DNA of 64,000 nt from Silurus meridionalis (GCF_014805685.1 NC_060909.1:6348792-6412791); one strand, 5' to 3'. Shown: positions 30,870 through 42,724, numbered from the stretch's first letter. Made by a program: numbers and translations. The notes: a model not told the origin generated them from the letters alone.

Positions 30870-31315
30870 CGCCCATACTTACTCCCTCTTCCAGCTATCA
30901 CAGCAGGTTGGCCTGATAAGCCTGCAACACGGCCATGGTGCGTCTCTTCAACCCGGGGCATCGTTCCATAACTGCATTCTTTCAGCCCCACTACATTTGA
31001 GTAGAGGTAAACATTGGGGCTGAAGAGATGGGCCTGGGTGTGTAGATCTGTTAAAAAAAAGGCAGACCCTGGCGCAGAGGCAGTGACGTAGGTCGCAGAA
31101 AACGCTTATCCAGCTCACTTAGCGGATGCTGTTTCTGCTCTTCAGCTGGCCAAGTGATATCCAGCTAGTGCCGTCTCCACCGCACATTCTTTTTATGGTT
31201 TGCAGGTTGTGACATCACCCCACCAGTGACGTCGCGCCTTTCCGTTGGACAGATTACACACGTGGTTTTAAACATGTTCATGCGGAAGCGTTTCCAAAGC
31301 ATTGTTCACGCAGCT

Positions 31316-32755
31316 CGAGTTTCTGAATGGGAACTAATGCACTGAGCAGGCATTGTATTGAAGCTGGTGGAGTAAGAAAAATTCTTGAAAAGTCACATGA
31401 CCAAATATGCAAATTGTCTCTGTAATGCTTAGCATGTGCAGGTAGTGACACATTTTGCAAGTCAATGTGAGTTCAAATGTAGTCCATAACAATGGAAATG
31501 CTCTTATTTGATGTGATGCGATTGTGTTGTTATGGGCATTTACAGATTTTGAATGATCCCTTCAACTGCGATTGGGCTAAACAGTTAAACTTTGCAATTA
31601 TTACCATTTTTTTGTCATGGAGTATTAGGGTGACTAGAGGCCCAAGCACTGAGGTAAAGCCAATTCCAATAAATCAAGAGGTTGAAAAGCTCAATGCTTT
31701 GCTTGAATTCCGTTTGAATAAACGCATATGCCAATTGAATAAAGGGAAATGTCTACTGAGGCTGCTTACAATGTTTCTGTACTGCCGCTGACTCCAAGGA
31801 CAGTCATTAGAAGCAGGAATGCAGAACCACAAATGCGTTGTACTGCTGAGTGGATGACTCATGTTCGGTCTTTTTTTTTCCTTTTATTCTTTTTTTCTTT
31901 AAACTTTATTTCAAAGACTTCTGAAAAAAATATCGACTTCTTCTTTCATTTTATATTGACAAAAGTATATGTTCTAATTGCTAACCTCTCAACACTCTAA
32001 GAGAAGTCTGCTCACTGTTTTTTCATGCACTTTTCTTTTATTCTGTTCTCTCTTCTGAATGAAGACAGAATGCATGGATAAAGCTACGCATGGCTGCAAC
32101 TATCGCATCTCATAGAGCATTATGAAAGCGGCAACTAGAACTGGTCCAGGTTGTTCAACCAGTGTTCCTCTTGTAACACACTTCATTACACTTATTGCAC
32201 AGTCACAATGGCTCATGCTTGAATGCTCATGTAGTGTATATACACCGTGTTTTCTCATGTGGTGAATATTGTCTTCTACAAATCATACTTTTTATGCTTC
32301 AGTAAGATTTTGACACCTACAAAATGTAATAATGATATAAAAATGTTAATATTGAAAAAGATAGTACGAACAAAAGATTTTTTTAGGGTTCACAAAGTCT
32401 ATAACATGTAAGTAAATTATGGCATCTCAGGACAGGCTCCAGACCACAACCTGAGCTAGTTATGCATTAGAGAACACATTTTTTTCCCCTTTATACCTCA
32501 AAATAAAGAAGTTACTGAAGATGAATAAATACAGTAACACCAGGCACTATATTTACTTTCATGTTCATAACCTTTTTAATACACCGGCTGAATTTCTGAC
32601 CGTCTGCTCCCACCTGCTTGAGAGAAAGGTCTCTTTCCTGCTAGTTTGTGTTGATGTACACCTTTGCTATACATCACACACACTTACCTGTCGGGATTTG
32701 TCAATTATAGCTCTCCTCTCTGCTTTGTATGGACAAACACAAAGCCATTACTTAT
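31316..32755. other. No gene seen
   Basis: AT-rich, no readable frame or repeat family. T-rich stretch at 31869-31910. Confidence 0.45.
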
Positions 32756-32758
32756 AAA

Positions 32759-32945
32759 GATAAAGGGGAGAGTGAATGTGTATGAGAAAGAGTGAAAGAT
32801 CGAAGCAAGAAAAAAACGAGAGAGAGACAGAGAGGAAGAAAGGTTGAGAGAGGAAGAGAGTGAAGGAGAGTAAAAGAAAGAGTGAGGGAGACAGCATGAG
32901 AGAGGAGACAGAGTGAGGGACAGGAGAGTGCCTGTAGGGGAGGGA

Positions 32946-32986
<41 letters not shown>

Positions 32987-33400
32987 ATGTGTTAGAGAGG
33001 GACAAAGTGAGAAAATTAGGTACAGTAAGGAAGCAAGAAAGAGATAGTGAGGTAGAGTAAGAGACAGAGTGAGATAGGGAGAAAGCAAGAGAGATGAGGG
33101 AGAGTATGAACTGGTAAGAGAGAGTGTGACTAAAGAAGACAGATGGAGTGAAGGAGAGAGAGTGAGGGAGAATAAGGTAGAGAGTGTGATAGAGGAAGAC
33201 AGAGTGTGGGAGAGAGGAGAGTGAAGGAGAGAGCAGGTGTGAGGAATAGAGCAGGAGGAGGAGGATAGAGCATGAGGGAGAGTGAGAGTAGGGGAGGGAG
33301 AGAGATGGAGAGAGATTTAGAGAGTGAGGTTAAGGGAGAGTGAGAGAGGGGGAGAAAGTGAGGAAGAGTGATAGTGAGGGAAAGAGTATGTGGGTGGTGG
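32759..33400. repeat. Purine-rich GA tract of about 640 bp
   Basis: The + strand is almost all A and G, as imperfect GAGAGA, GGGAGA, GAAAGA and GTGAGG units, with a pure (GA)n core at 32949-32984. It ends at a (GGT)n run at 33393-33405. The minus-strand Ser/Leu-rich frames are artefacts. Confidence 0.9.
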
Positions 33401-33405
33401 TGGTG

Positions 33406-34730
33406 GTAATTCTTGATTCTATAATAAAGAACTTGAAGCTACTGATAGAAAAGGTTTGAGTTTCATCCCAATGTTGCCTTAAGCAACCTTCTAAATCTCA
33501 GATGTGATACAATGCTCAGATGTGTCTTTGTCTTAATTGTAAACTGATTTGGATACACATGAGTAAACAGTTTACATCTTCTACATTCAACATACATTAT
33601 ACAGTCATTTCCTAAATCCTGATAATACAGACCAGTTTAACAAATGCATAACACAGACCTTTTGAGCACCAAACACTGTTCTAAATACAGTATCTGCTGC
33701 ATTGTCATTCTTCTTTTACGGGTTACTTGAGAGAGAAAGAAAAAAACCTGTAGATTTTTCAGGAAAAGGTAACATGGAACTGTTTTCTTTTGTCTACTTT
33801 TCTAGCATCTGGACAGCTGCTTAACTCTATGCTGTCTGGGGACTGGAACCTGACACCCCTGCTCTGTTTCCTTGCAATCCAATAAAACAAATCATAAACC
33901 CTTATGCTTCCAAGAAGCACAACTTGATTTGATTTAAACTTGAGTAATACCGCTTGTATTAAATTTTTGTTACTGAGATATTGTATTTGTAATTTTAACC
34001 ATTTGTAACGAGATCCCCTGACTCCGATCCCCTGTGATACTGACCCTGTCCCACTGTATTAAGAGTGATAAAGAGAATAAGTCCCTGTGAAATACAGTGC
34101 TGCTTGGGCAATGTAATGTGCATTAGGAATAAAAAAAAGTTGAAATTGATCACCAGTGTGTTGAGGTTAAATGGCCTTGGACCTAACATCCAGCCCTGAG
34201 GCACTGCTGTATTATATTTATATAAATACTTAAATGTGTCTACAAAATAAGTGTTCTGTCTTATGCATGTGCATGAGTATGGTTTCCATGACATGTCCTC
34301 ACATGGATAAGAATACTTGACTTTCTTATTTTCAGCCAGCTCTTTCCTATCATTTGTCAACAACCAAGAAGGATATAGGCTCCCTTCAAGTCACATGAGG
34401 CCATCCAGCATTATAATTTGGACCTGTTGCATATGGAGCATCATAGGACAGCGTAACACTCTCTGAGAAAAGTGCTATCTTTTTGCATACAAGAGCTCAC
34501 CAACAGGTGATTGGTTAGTGCTTCTAAGATTGAAAAGGGGGGAAATATCCTGTTCCTTCCTTTCACCCATGAGGCATGGACAGTTTTGTTCCTTTGGATT
34601 GTGGCCATGCATGTCTCAGGCATCATCAGGATTTTAACTCTATAAAACTCAACACAGTAGGACAAGGATATCTTAGAGTTTTGACCTTATGTGGACATTT
34701 AACTGGTTCCATTTGGAAACATGTCTAGCC
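33406..34730. other. No gene seen
   Basis: AT-rich sequence without a recognisable frame. An AATAAAACAAATC and similar poly(A)-like strings occur but no gene precedes them. Confidence 0.45.
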
Positions 34731-34732
34731 TA

Positions 34733-34790
34733 TGGATGGATGGATGGATGGATGGATGGATGGATGGATGGATAGATGGATGGATAGATA
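34733..34790. repeat. (GGAT)n microsatellite
   Basis: About 14 GGAT/AGAT units. Confidence 0.95.
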
Positions 34791-35191
34791 TAGAAGTGTG
34801 TATACAAATGATATATAGATATGATAAAAGATTTGGTTTATTAAAAAAAAAAAAAAAGATTGTAAAGTAGACACAAAGACAAGTCCACATAGTGTTAACT
34901 ATTCCAAATCAGGCACTTGTGTCTGTGTGAGTTAGAGTCCAAGGAAAAGAGAGAATGGAAAATCCCTAAAGGTAATGGGCCTGAACTGATAAAGCTTTGT
35001 AGCCTGTGCATTGTGTGCCAGGACTGGTGTGTGTGCCCACTCTGGGTTGGCAGAAGGGCTGAGTACGCTGTGTGGCACCCCTCAGGCACTGGCACAGCTT
35101 TCAAACTCAATTGGCCTACATTCACTAGGCATATCATCTGTCTTCTTCCATCAGTGTAATGCTCTCATTGCTGGTGTGTAGAAAGAATGAC

Positions 35192-35197
<6 letters not shown>

Positions 35198-35272
<75 letters not shown>
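35198..35272. repeat. (GT)n(GA)n microsatellite
   Basis: About 32 GT units then a short GA run. Confidence 0.95.
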
Positions 35273-35273
<1 letters not shown>

Positions 35274-36035
35274 GCCTGTGATTAAAGGGTTGGAATTGAT
35301 TTCGATTAGGACTGTTTCATTTTCAAATGATTTGCAAATTAGGTTTTGTCTTGTATTGATATCTTCAATGGGGTGAATAGTGGGTTGCAGCATGTGAGTG
35401 TACGGACGTGGCATTATGTGCAGTATACATGTCTCACACCTCTCACACTGTCTGGTAATGATGAGGCTCTATGTCTATGGGTGGAGAAACTAATCACTTT
35501 CTCTAATGGCCAGCTCTCAATCACACACATCTATGGTTCACTCCTAACTGCTAGTTATTGTGTTTTATTGTGTGACTCTGTCCTCTGTTCTTAAGGCTTT
35601 GACACATCTTTCTAAAGAAACACCTTAGCAATTAGGTTTTGGCAGATGATAAAGATTACAGCAACTGGAGAAATTGCACAGTAATGAATATAATTATACA
35701 GCATAATAACATTACTGAAGTATTCGCAGACTCTCCAGAAATAGCTAGATGGATGCTAGTGTCTGAAAAACACTTTTAATGATTGGAAAATAGTTCTAAT
35801 GTAAGCTAATTTATACTCAATTAATTTTTATTAATTAATTTAACTCAAAATCCAAAATTTGGTGTATGTTTGTATTTCTATTGTCTACATTTTATACTCC
35901 AGTCTATTTATATTTGTATCATGGCTAGTAGACAGAAATGAGGAATGTGTTAACTGCCCTCTTCCTCATACATGAGCTCCCACCTCGCTCTCAGACTGAC
36001 GGGTCGCACATTCCTGCAAAAAAAATTGCTCAGAC
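35273..36035. other. No gene seen
   Basis: Unique-looking AT-rich sequence without a recognisable frame. Confidence 0.4.
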
Positions 36036-36039
36036 ATTC

Positions 36040-36376
36040 ACCTACTGTAGGAATAAAAGTATTGGAACACCTGACATCCATATTTGGTTCTTTCTTAAAC
36101 TGATGGAACAAATTTGTGTAGGATGTCTTTGGGTGTGATTTCATTAAATTTCCCCTTCTCTTGAACTAGGAGACACAAACCTGTTCAGGCAGAACATGAC
36201 AATGCCTCTGTGCATTAGCTGTATAGGTTTTAGTGGAAGAATTTTGAGTGGCCTGCTATTAAGCTCTGGCCTCAGGCCTATTGAACACATTTGGAACCCT
36301 TAGGCTAAATGAGGACAAATCTCCTTAAGCACATTCCAAAATGTACTGGAACATCTTCCCTGAAGACTGCAAATTA
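36040..36376. mobile_element. ACAAAAGTATTGGG Tc1-type element, interrupted
   Basis: Starts AATAAAAGTATTGGAACACC, passes through AATGCCTCTGTGCATTAGC and GGCCTGCTATTAAGC, and reaches GAACATCTTCCCTGAAGAC, where the family would continue towards its 3' end. Instead the CACCGATCAGGC element starts at 36377; the missing 3' part may continue at 36923. Confidence 0.6.
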
Positions 36377-36922
36377 AACACCGACCAGGCATAACTTTTT
36401 GGCCACCCATCAGGCATAACATTATAGCCACCTGCCTAATATTGTGTTGGCCACCCTTTTGCTGCCAAAACAATCCTGATCTGTTGAGCATTAACAGCAT
36501 TAACTTTTTCAGGAATTTGAGCTACAGGAGCTCATCTGCTAAATTGGACCAGACTGGCCAGCCTTCGCTTCCCATGTGCATCAATGAGCCTTAGCCGCCC
36601 ATGACCCTGTCGCCAGTTCACCACTGTTCCTTCCTTGGACCATGTTTAATAGATACTGACCACTCACCACAGTTTTGGAGATGCTCCGACCCAGTCGTCT
36701 AGCCATCACAATTTTGGACCTTATTGCACTTGCTCAAATCCTTACTCTTGCCCATTTTTCCTGCTTGTAACACGTCACTTTAAGAATAAAATGCTTCACT
36801 TGCTTCCTAACATATCCCATATACTAACAGGTGCCACAATGAAAAGACAATCAGTGTTATTCACTCACTGGTCATAATGTCAATGTCATAATGTCATAAT
36901 GCTATGTCTGTTTGGTGTATTA
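36377..36922. mobile_element. Tc1-like MITE copy 3, CACCGATCAGGC family
   Basis: Left ACACCGACCAGGCATAAC (repeated once in part at about 36406) and right GCTATGTCTGTTTGGTGTA form the inverted ends. The interior matches copies 1 and 2, including ATATTGTGTTGGCCACCCTT and ATGCTCCGACCCAGTCGTCT. The transposase N-terminal frame is more decayed than in copy 2. Confidence 0.75.
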
Positions 36923-36966
36923 TAACTGCAGATTGCATTTGTCTTATTAACAGCTCTCTAGAATCT

Positions 36967-37857
36967 ACAGTGAGGAAAATCAGTATTTGAACACCCTGCT
37001 ATTTTGCAAGTTCTCCCACTTAGAAATCATGGAGGGGTCTGAAATTGTCATCGTAGGTGCATGTCCACTGTGAGAGACATAATCTAAAAAAAAAAATCTA
37101 GAAATCACAATGTATTATTTTTAACTATTTATTTGTATGATACAGCTGCAAATAAGTATTTGAACACCTGAGAAAGTCAATGTTAATATTTGTGACAGTA
37201 GCCTTTGTTTGCAATTACAGAGGTCAAAGGTTTCCTGTAGTTTTTCACCAGGTTTGCACACACTGCAGGAGGGATTTTGGCCCACTCCTCCACACAGATC
37301 TTCTCTAGATCAGTCAGGTTTCTGGCCTGTCGCTGCGAAACATGGAGTTTGAGCTCCCTCCCAAAGATTGTTTTTTTGGGTTTAGGTCTGGAGACTGGCT
37401 AGGCCACGCCAGAACCTTGATATGCTTCTTACAGAGCCACTCCTTGGTTATCCTGGCTGTGTGCTTCGGGTCATTGTCATGTTGGAAGACCCAGCTTCGA
37501 TCCATCTTCAATGCTCTAACTGAGGGAAGGAGGTTGTTCCCTAAAATCTCGCAATACATGGCCCCGGTCATCCTCTCCTTAATACAGTGCAGTCGCCCTG
37601 TCCCATGTGCAGAAAAACACCCCCAAAGCATGATGCTACCACCCCCATGCTTCACAGTAGGGATGGTGTTCAAACACGTTTAGTGGAATTATGACCCAAA
37701 AGTTCTATTTTGGTCTCATCTGACCACATGACTTTCTCCCATGACTCCTCTGGATCATCCAAATGGTCATTGGCAAACTCAGACCCCTCCATGATTTCTA
37801 AGTGGAAGAACTTGCAAAATAGCAGGGTGTTCAAATACTTATTTTCCTCACTGTATA
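36967..37857 (-). mobile_element. Tc1/mariner element, internally deleted
   Basis: Both ends read ACAGTGAGGAAAAT(C/A)AGTA then TTTGAACACCCTGC, one as the reverse complement of the other: a clear inverted repeat of over 30 bp. The transposase remnant is on the minus strand. About 890 bp, against roughly 1.6 kb for full Tc1 elements, so much of the 5' coding part is gone. Confidence 0.85.
37314..37800 (-). pseudogene. Tc1 transposase, DDE domain, broken
   Basis: The minus strand reads HLDDPEESWEKVMWSDETK (first catalytic Asp in SDE) and LLGHNST, then after a break [20 protein letters not shown], then [10 protein letters not shown] (second Asp) and [10 protein letters not shown]. The family next has IENLW, which carries the third catalytic Glu. 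Here a run of A shifts the frame to NPKKQSL, so that Glu is lost. The N-terminal DNA-binding domain is also missing. Not functional. Confidence 0.85.
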
Positions 37858-38204
37858 TCTCCCACCCATCATGTGTGGGTCTTTCTCCACAGTATCAGCT
37901 TGTTAGCAATTAATTTGCTTTGTCATGCTGTTTTTTTTGGCTGTGCATCTTTCCATACACTAAATCCTTTACCCTTCAGTGTGTTAAGCTGTTTTGCATT
38001 TTTGATACCAAGTGTGATGTTGGGGACGTCCTTTTGGCAGACATACTAATCCAATTAGACTTACAAAAGTGCTTAGAAGTTTTCATCAATAAATACATCT
38101 TGATACTGGTTTATGTGGTCACAAAATAATATCTAAATAATAATTTGAAAACACTGTTGGGAGAGAATATAGTAAGAAAAGTGCTAATGTATTGTATCTA
38201 AAAA

Positions 38205-38360
38205 ACTTTCTTACGGCTTCTCCCGTTAGGGGTCGCCACAGCGGATCCTCTGCACGTTTGATTTGGCACATGTTTTACGCTGGATGCCCTTCCTAACGCA
38301 ACCCTCCCCATTTATCCAGGCTTGGGACAGACACTGAAAGTGGCTGGGGTTGGTTCCCTG
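38205..38360. repeat. LINE/SINE tail repeat, GGGGTCGCCACAGCGG type
   Basis: CTTCTCCCGTTAGGGGTCGC, GATTTGGCACATGTTTTACG, GGATGCCCTTCCTAACGCAA and GGCTGGGGTTGGTTCCCTGC are well-known teleost repeat phrases. The class is unsure (often found with RTE-type LINEs). Confidence 0.6.
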
Positions 38361-39185
38361 CTTCTAGAAAAAGTAGACATATTTTGAAAAGCTGGAGACA
38401 CAGTTGTTGGGATATCAAGTGAAAGTTAATTCCACCACCTAAATGCCAAAACTGAAAAGAGTCTAAAAGCTTGCCTTCTTTAATGCTATTGGCTGTTGTG
38501 TGCATACATGCAGTATGATGCCCAACAATGCATTTGTGCACTACACTGAGTGACATGTAAAGGTTATAGATAGTGGTTTTCTGGACAGAGTGAGAACATA
38601 TTCACTGAGGTCGTGACTGAGGAGGAGTGTAATACATGTCACACTGCCATTTTTAGTCTATGCTACAGTGTGTGTGGGGTGTATTCTTTCATTTCATGCA
38701 TAAGGATCCATACGGGTGAGTGAGTGAGTAAATGAGTGAGTGATGATGACATCATATCCTTTAGGGCTCTTATTTTTGTGACGGTACATTGGTGTATATA
38801 ATGGATTAATGTAAATGTGTGTATTTACGAGCAATGTATCATTCCCAGATGCTGTACTAGTAAAGTGTTTTCACCGGTGTCTTATACCTTTTTTTTTAAA
38901 TAGAGGACAAAAAAGTCTTAACAACTGATTAGAATATAACAAGGTGGGAATGGAAATGAGCAGATCGTATCAACAAATTAAATCCTTCACTAAATATGTG
39001 GTGCAGCTGCTAAGAGACAATGTTTGCTCAGACACATAAGATTGCTGTGCTATAAGACTATCATTAAGGCAATCGGAAACCTGTCGTGTTTTTATTGCAT
39101 GAGTATTAGCATGGATAGCAGGGCAATGTTACCATGAATATTATACTGGATGTAATATACAGCATAACAGGTTAAATTGTCAGAT
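38361..39185. other. No gene seen
   Basis: AT-rich, with a short GTGAGTGAGTGAGT run at about 38716. No frame or family recognised. Confidence 0.4.
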
Positions 39186-39189
39186 TATG

Positions 39190-39307
39190 GCACAATCACT
39201 TGTACTGTTTGTGTGGGTTTACTCTGGGTCATCCAGTTTCCTCCCATTGCCCCAAAACAGCCTAGTATATTCTGTATATGCTAAATTGTCTAACTTTAGG
39301 TGTGAAT

Positions 39308-39367
<60 letters not shown>

Positions 39368-39460
39368 ATGTGTTCATGCCTTACACCCAGCGTTCCCAGG
39401 ATGGGCTCCAGATTCAGCACGACCCTGACCAGGATAGAGCACTTATTAATGGGCAGCAGA
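39190..39460 (+). repeat. GGTTTCCTCC-type repeat with internal (GT)n
   Basis: Same family as 26290-26505: ATCCAGTTTCCTCCCATTG, AATTGTCTAACTTTAGGTGT, then a (GT)n expansion at 39311-39370, then CACCCAGCGTTCCCAGG and GACCCTGACCAGGATAGAG. The microsatellite sits where the family normally has a short TG-rich phrase. Confidence 0.65.
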
Positions 39461-39559
39461 TCATGTCAGTCAATCTGCTTTCTTTCCTCTCCCCCCTCCC
39501 TCATTCTCCCCGAAACCAAACAAGAGCAGAAGTGACGCAGAAGAGGACCAGAGAAAAAA

Positions 39560-39860
39560 AAATTAAATAACAAAGACTAAAATTGCTCCCATTTCCACTT
39601 TCTTGTTCGTGTGGCGGCATCGTCGTTGTGATTAAGGGCGGATTAGCATGAGAATGAGATTGAGCTCGGTATGCACGCCTAGGGAGTGTGTGGAGGGGGG
39701 GGGGTATTTAGTCTCTATTCAGGGTTTAACAAAAGGCAGCTTTAGCCTGGCCTTGATTAAGCTGCAGGGAGGCCTTGCCTGGAGAACTGAGAGAGCGATC
39801 GTTTGGCCTCCAATGTTCTCACTAGAGAGAAGGGGAATTGGGATGAGCCTTTGTGGGGAA
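39560..39860. promoter_or_regulatory. Candidate conserved non-coding element
   Basis: Non-repetitive block with GTGATTAAGGGCGGATTAG, GCCTTGATTAAGCTGCAG and similar homeodomain/TCF-like strings. Based on composition only; a short poly-G run at 39704 interrupts it. Confidence 0.25.
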
Positions 39861-40291
39861 CAGGGAAAGGTGTGTAGTGGCCTTAGCAGAGAAAGGCTCT
39901 GATTTTCACTTGTGGTTTGACCGTTTTTTTTTTCTTTCTGATCAGGCAGTGATTGGAAGGAATACTGGAAATGTGCTTTTGTGCCATTAGTGATGATTTA
40001 AGGTTTGTGTGCGTGTGTGCGTAGATTGAAGAAAAGGTATGCCACATCATCTTCACTGAGACATACCATCAGATCACCTAGTGTGTTCGTTTGAATGTGT
40101 GTGTGTCTGCATATTTTATCCCTTTGTCTCTACACTGTTAATCTGCTTAATCCCAAGAAGAAATCAGATGAAGACATTGAGGCACTCTTTAATCTGATTT
40201 TGTAAGTTAAAGTTGTGTGTTTAGTTGTAATTGCGTCAGTGGATTAGACAGCCTGAGGACACTTGAGTGGCTGTAGCTAGAGCCTGTGTGT

Positions 40292-40357
<66 letters not shown>

Positions 40358-41380
40358 ATGAAATTCATGCAATACTGATGCATCTTACTGTGGCTTACTG
40401 TCTGCAGGAGTAAACTAAAAACCAGATTAACCCATATATCCACCTCATCTGACTAGAGCTAATTATATAACTGATAACTGATTTAGAAGTGATCAAGACT
40501 CTAAAAAAGCATGTTACCTCTTAGATAGTTTGATGTTTAGTCCGATTAAATAGAGTTTATACTTTTACCTTTATAATTTTACATCAGAAACATGTATGCT
40601 AAGCAAGAGAGCCTGCTAGCTTAGCTGTTATTAGCAATGAGCAATACCAGGTTGGTTATTATAGTATGTTTTGATAGGGTTGGGTGCAATGTCTAAAAAG
40701 ATAAAACAAATCTTATGTGTTGTCTCGTGACTTTGTGAGGGTTAACGTAACTAGCTGGATAGTCATAGGCTAGCAACTGTGTAGCTACTTATTGTGTAGT
40801 GGCAGGGGGTGAAATAGCTGAAGTTGGGGCTGTCAGCCATTTTGTTAAATAATTACCTGCTCTTGTGTGACATTAAGGGAAGACGGTAGCCTCTATGGTG
40901 ATTTGTATGTTTAGTAGTTACATGTTCAGGAGTATTTTTAGGTTTCTGGTAAGCTAGAGTTAAGAAGCACAGTCTGTTAATTTGTGTGTTTAACCTGAAA
41001 CCATAAATGTAAATTTGTTGGCTGTAGCATTCTTAACGAATTGATTCTCTTTATGTTAGTAGTACAACTAAATATAAAAACAAACTTCACTGTCTCTCTC
41101 AGCAGCTGTTTTTTTTTTTTTTTTTTAATCATGGTTCTGTGTTTCCTGGCTGCTTTTATGGCTGCAGAGTGCATCATTTATCAGTGTCCCACCTCCTCTA
41201 TAAGCTAATATTTAGCTAAGGAAATTAGCTAAAATGACACACAGGAAGTATATGTGCAATATTACACACTCACACTGGGCACTTGTGTTTAGCTTAGCTC
41301 TGATACATACAGGTCAGCGACGAAGCAGTTCATCTGACCAGTAGCAGGTCAGACAACATGAAGGAGGAAGTGCTTTAGCA
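39861..41380. other. No gene seen; contains (GT)n
   Basis: A (GT)n array of about 70 bp lies at 40288-40357 and a poly-T at 41107-41126. The rest is AT-rich with no frame. Confidence 0.5.
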
Positions 41381-41389
41381 TGCTAATCT

Positions 41390-41640
41390 TCACAGCAGCA
41401 CCAGAGCTGTCTGAAGGGAGCAGGAGGGTGCGCGAGTCGTTTGAACCCAGAGCCCGAGGGAATCACCAGGCCCCATAAGTGCACTTTGAAAAGCCCTTGT
41501 TCATACAACTGTTCCATCTGCGGCAATTCGCATTTACATCTTTGTTTTCGCCCTTGGGACGAGTGCCAGAAGCACTCCAGCTGGGCAGCAGGGACGGGCA
41601 CAGGATGGTAATGAGAAGAGGCAGCAGGACGGCGTGGTGG
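41390..41640. promoter_or_regulatory. Candidate conserved non-coding element
   Basis: GC-balanced, non-repetitive block (for example GGCCCCATAAGTGCACTTTG and CATCTGCGGCAATTCGCATT) standing out from AT-rich surroundings. No frame with homology. Composition-based only. Confidence 0.25.
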
Positions 41641-41982
41641 GGGGGTTTATGAGGGGGCTGCGAGGGGGGGCAATGGTGGGAGTGGGAATGAGGGTAAGGT
41701 GGAGTTGGGAAAAAGAATTTGAGAGTCATTTATATATGATGTTAGTTGGCCAGGAAATACATTTTATTTTAATATATTCAGTAAAAGGAACAGGTAAATG
41801 TGTACAATTTTGTACTCAACCTGGCAGCAATGCAACATGCCATTTAAATGACACAAAGTGGGTATAACCAGTGGTGGCAATGTTTAGGAAAATTAAACTT
41901 AATGCAAAAGAGATGCACACAAATTACAGAGTCATAATACAATTCAAATGTTCTTGTTTTTCTTTACTGTTCTACGTCACAC

Positions 41983-42075
41983 ATAAATTATATGGACAAA
42001 AGTATTGGGACACATGACACCTCTCATCCATATGCAGTTCTTTCCCAAACAGTTGCCACAAAGTTGGTCCATAGT
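41983..42075. mobile_element. ACAAAAGTATTGGG Tc1-type end
   Basis: TTATATGGACAAAAGTATTG then GGACACATGACACC and CATATGCAGTTCTTTCCC. The 5' end only. Confidence 0.65.
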
Positions 42076-42229
42076 GTGTATTTGTACATATTTTCAGTTC
42101 CTGGGTCAGTCTGGAATGAAAAATAAAGAATTCATTCCTTAAATTCAAGAATCTGGGAATCTTGCAAATGTGACCTATTAGGAAATAAGAAAGAAAAAAA
42201 AAATATATATTTTCTGGAAACATGTTTTT

Positions 42230-42380
42230 CGTGATATTCCTTGTTGCGAATGTCAGGATCACATCAAGGATTGTATTTCCATGTCTCACCAAGAATTCCC
42301 TGGATAGACTCTGGATCATCTGTGACCCTGATCAGAATATTGCTCTTATTTCCCGAATTTCAGCAATATTATAACATAAC
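42230..42380 (+). repeat. GGTTTCCTCC-type repeat, 3' part
   Basis: CACCAAGAATTCCCTGGATA, GACTCTGGATCATCTGTGAC and CCCTGATCAGAATATTGCTC parallel the 3' part of the copy at 39190-39460. Confidence 0.5.
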
Positions 42381-42723
42381 CTCCAGTATTCAACTGATTT
42401 TTAGCCGCCTTAGACTGGCTAAAAAAATAAATATATATACAAATAAAAGATGAGACTGCAGATAAACGTAAATGCTATGTTGTAATATAATGTTAGAATT
42501 TTATTATTAAATATTTGTAATAAATATATTGCATACATATGTATTAGATTCATTGAATTATGGATGAAAGTGTAAAAGCAGTATATTACGTCAGGGTTTT
42601 TGTGTGTATTTCCCCCTTGACATTAACTGGTGTGTTGGTGACAGAACACACAGCTGTAATTATAAGGTGCCCTCACTTCCCTCTACGGATTTGTCAGTTA
42701 TACTTTCCCATCTGCTCTGTATT

Positions 42724-42724
<1 letters not shown>

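Larger units (their letters stand above)
29640..31315 (-). mobile_element. Internally deleted DIRS-like retroelement
   Basis: The ends 29692-29728 and 31226-31262 are inverted copies (32 of 37 bases match, counted by eye), and the inversion extends with more mismatches to about 29644 and 31311. The element is transcribed on the minus strand. In order from the right: a gag-like ORF1 remnant, the start of the reverse transcriptase, then directly the C-terminus of a tyrosine recombinase. Most of the pol region is missing. Inside the left end the phrase at 29644-29664 is repeated 260 bp further in (29904-29924), preceded by CTCGAGC, as is the right end: this fits the internal complementary region of DIRS elements. 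Ngaro-type elements have split direct repeats instead, so DIRS is preferred. Confidence 0.7.

Noticed and set aside
32705..33088. Ser/Leu-rich protein on the minus strand
   Set aside because: It is the translation of the polypyrimidine strand of the GA tract.
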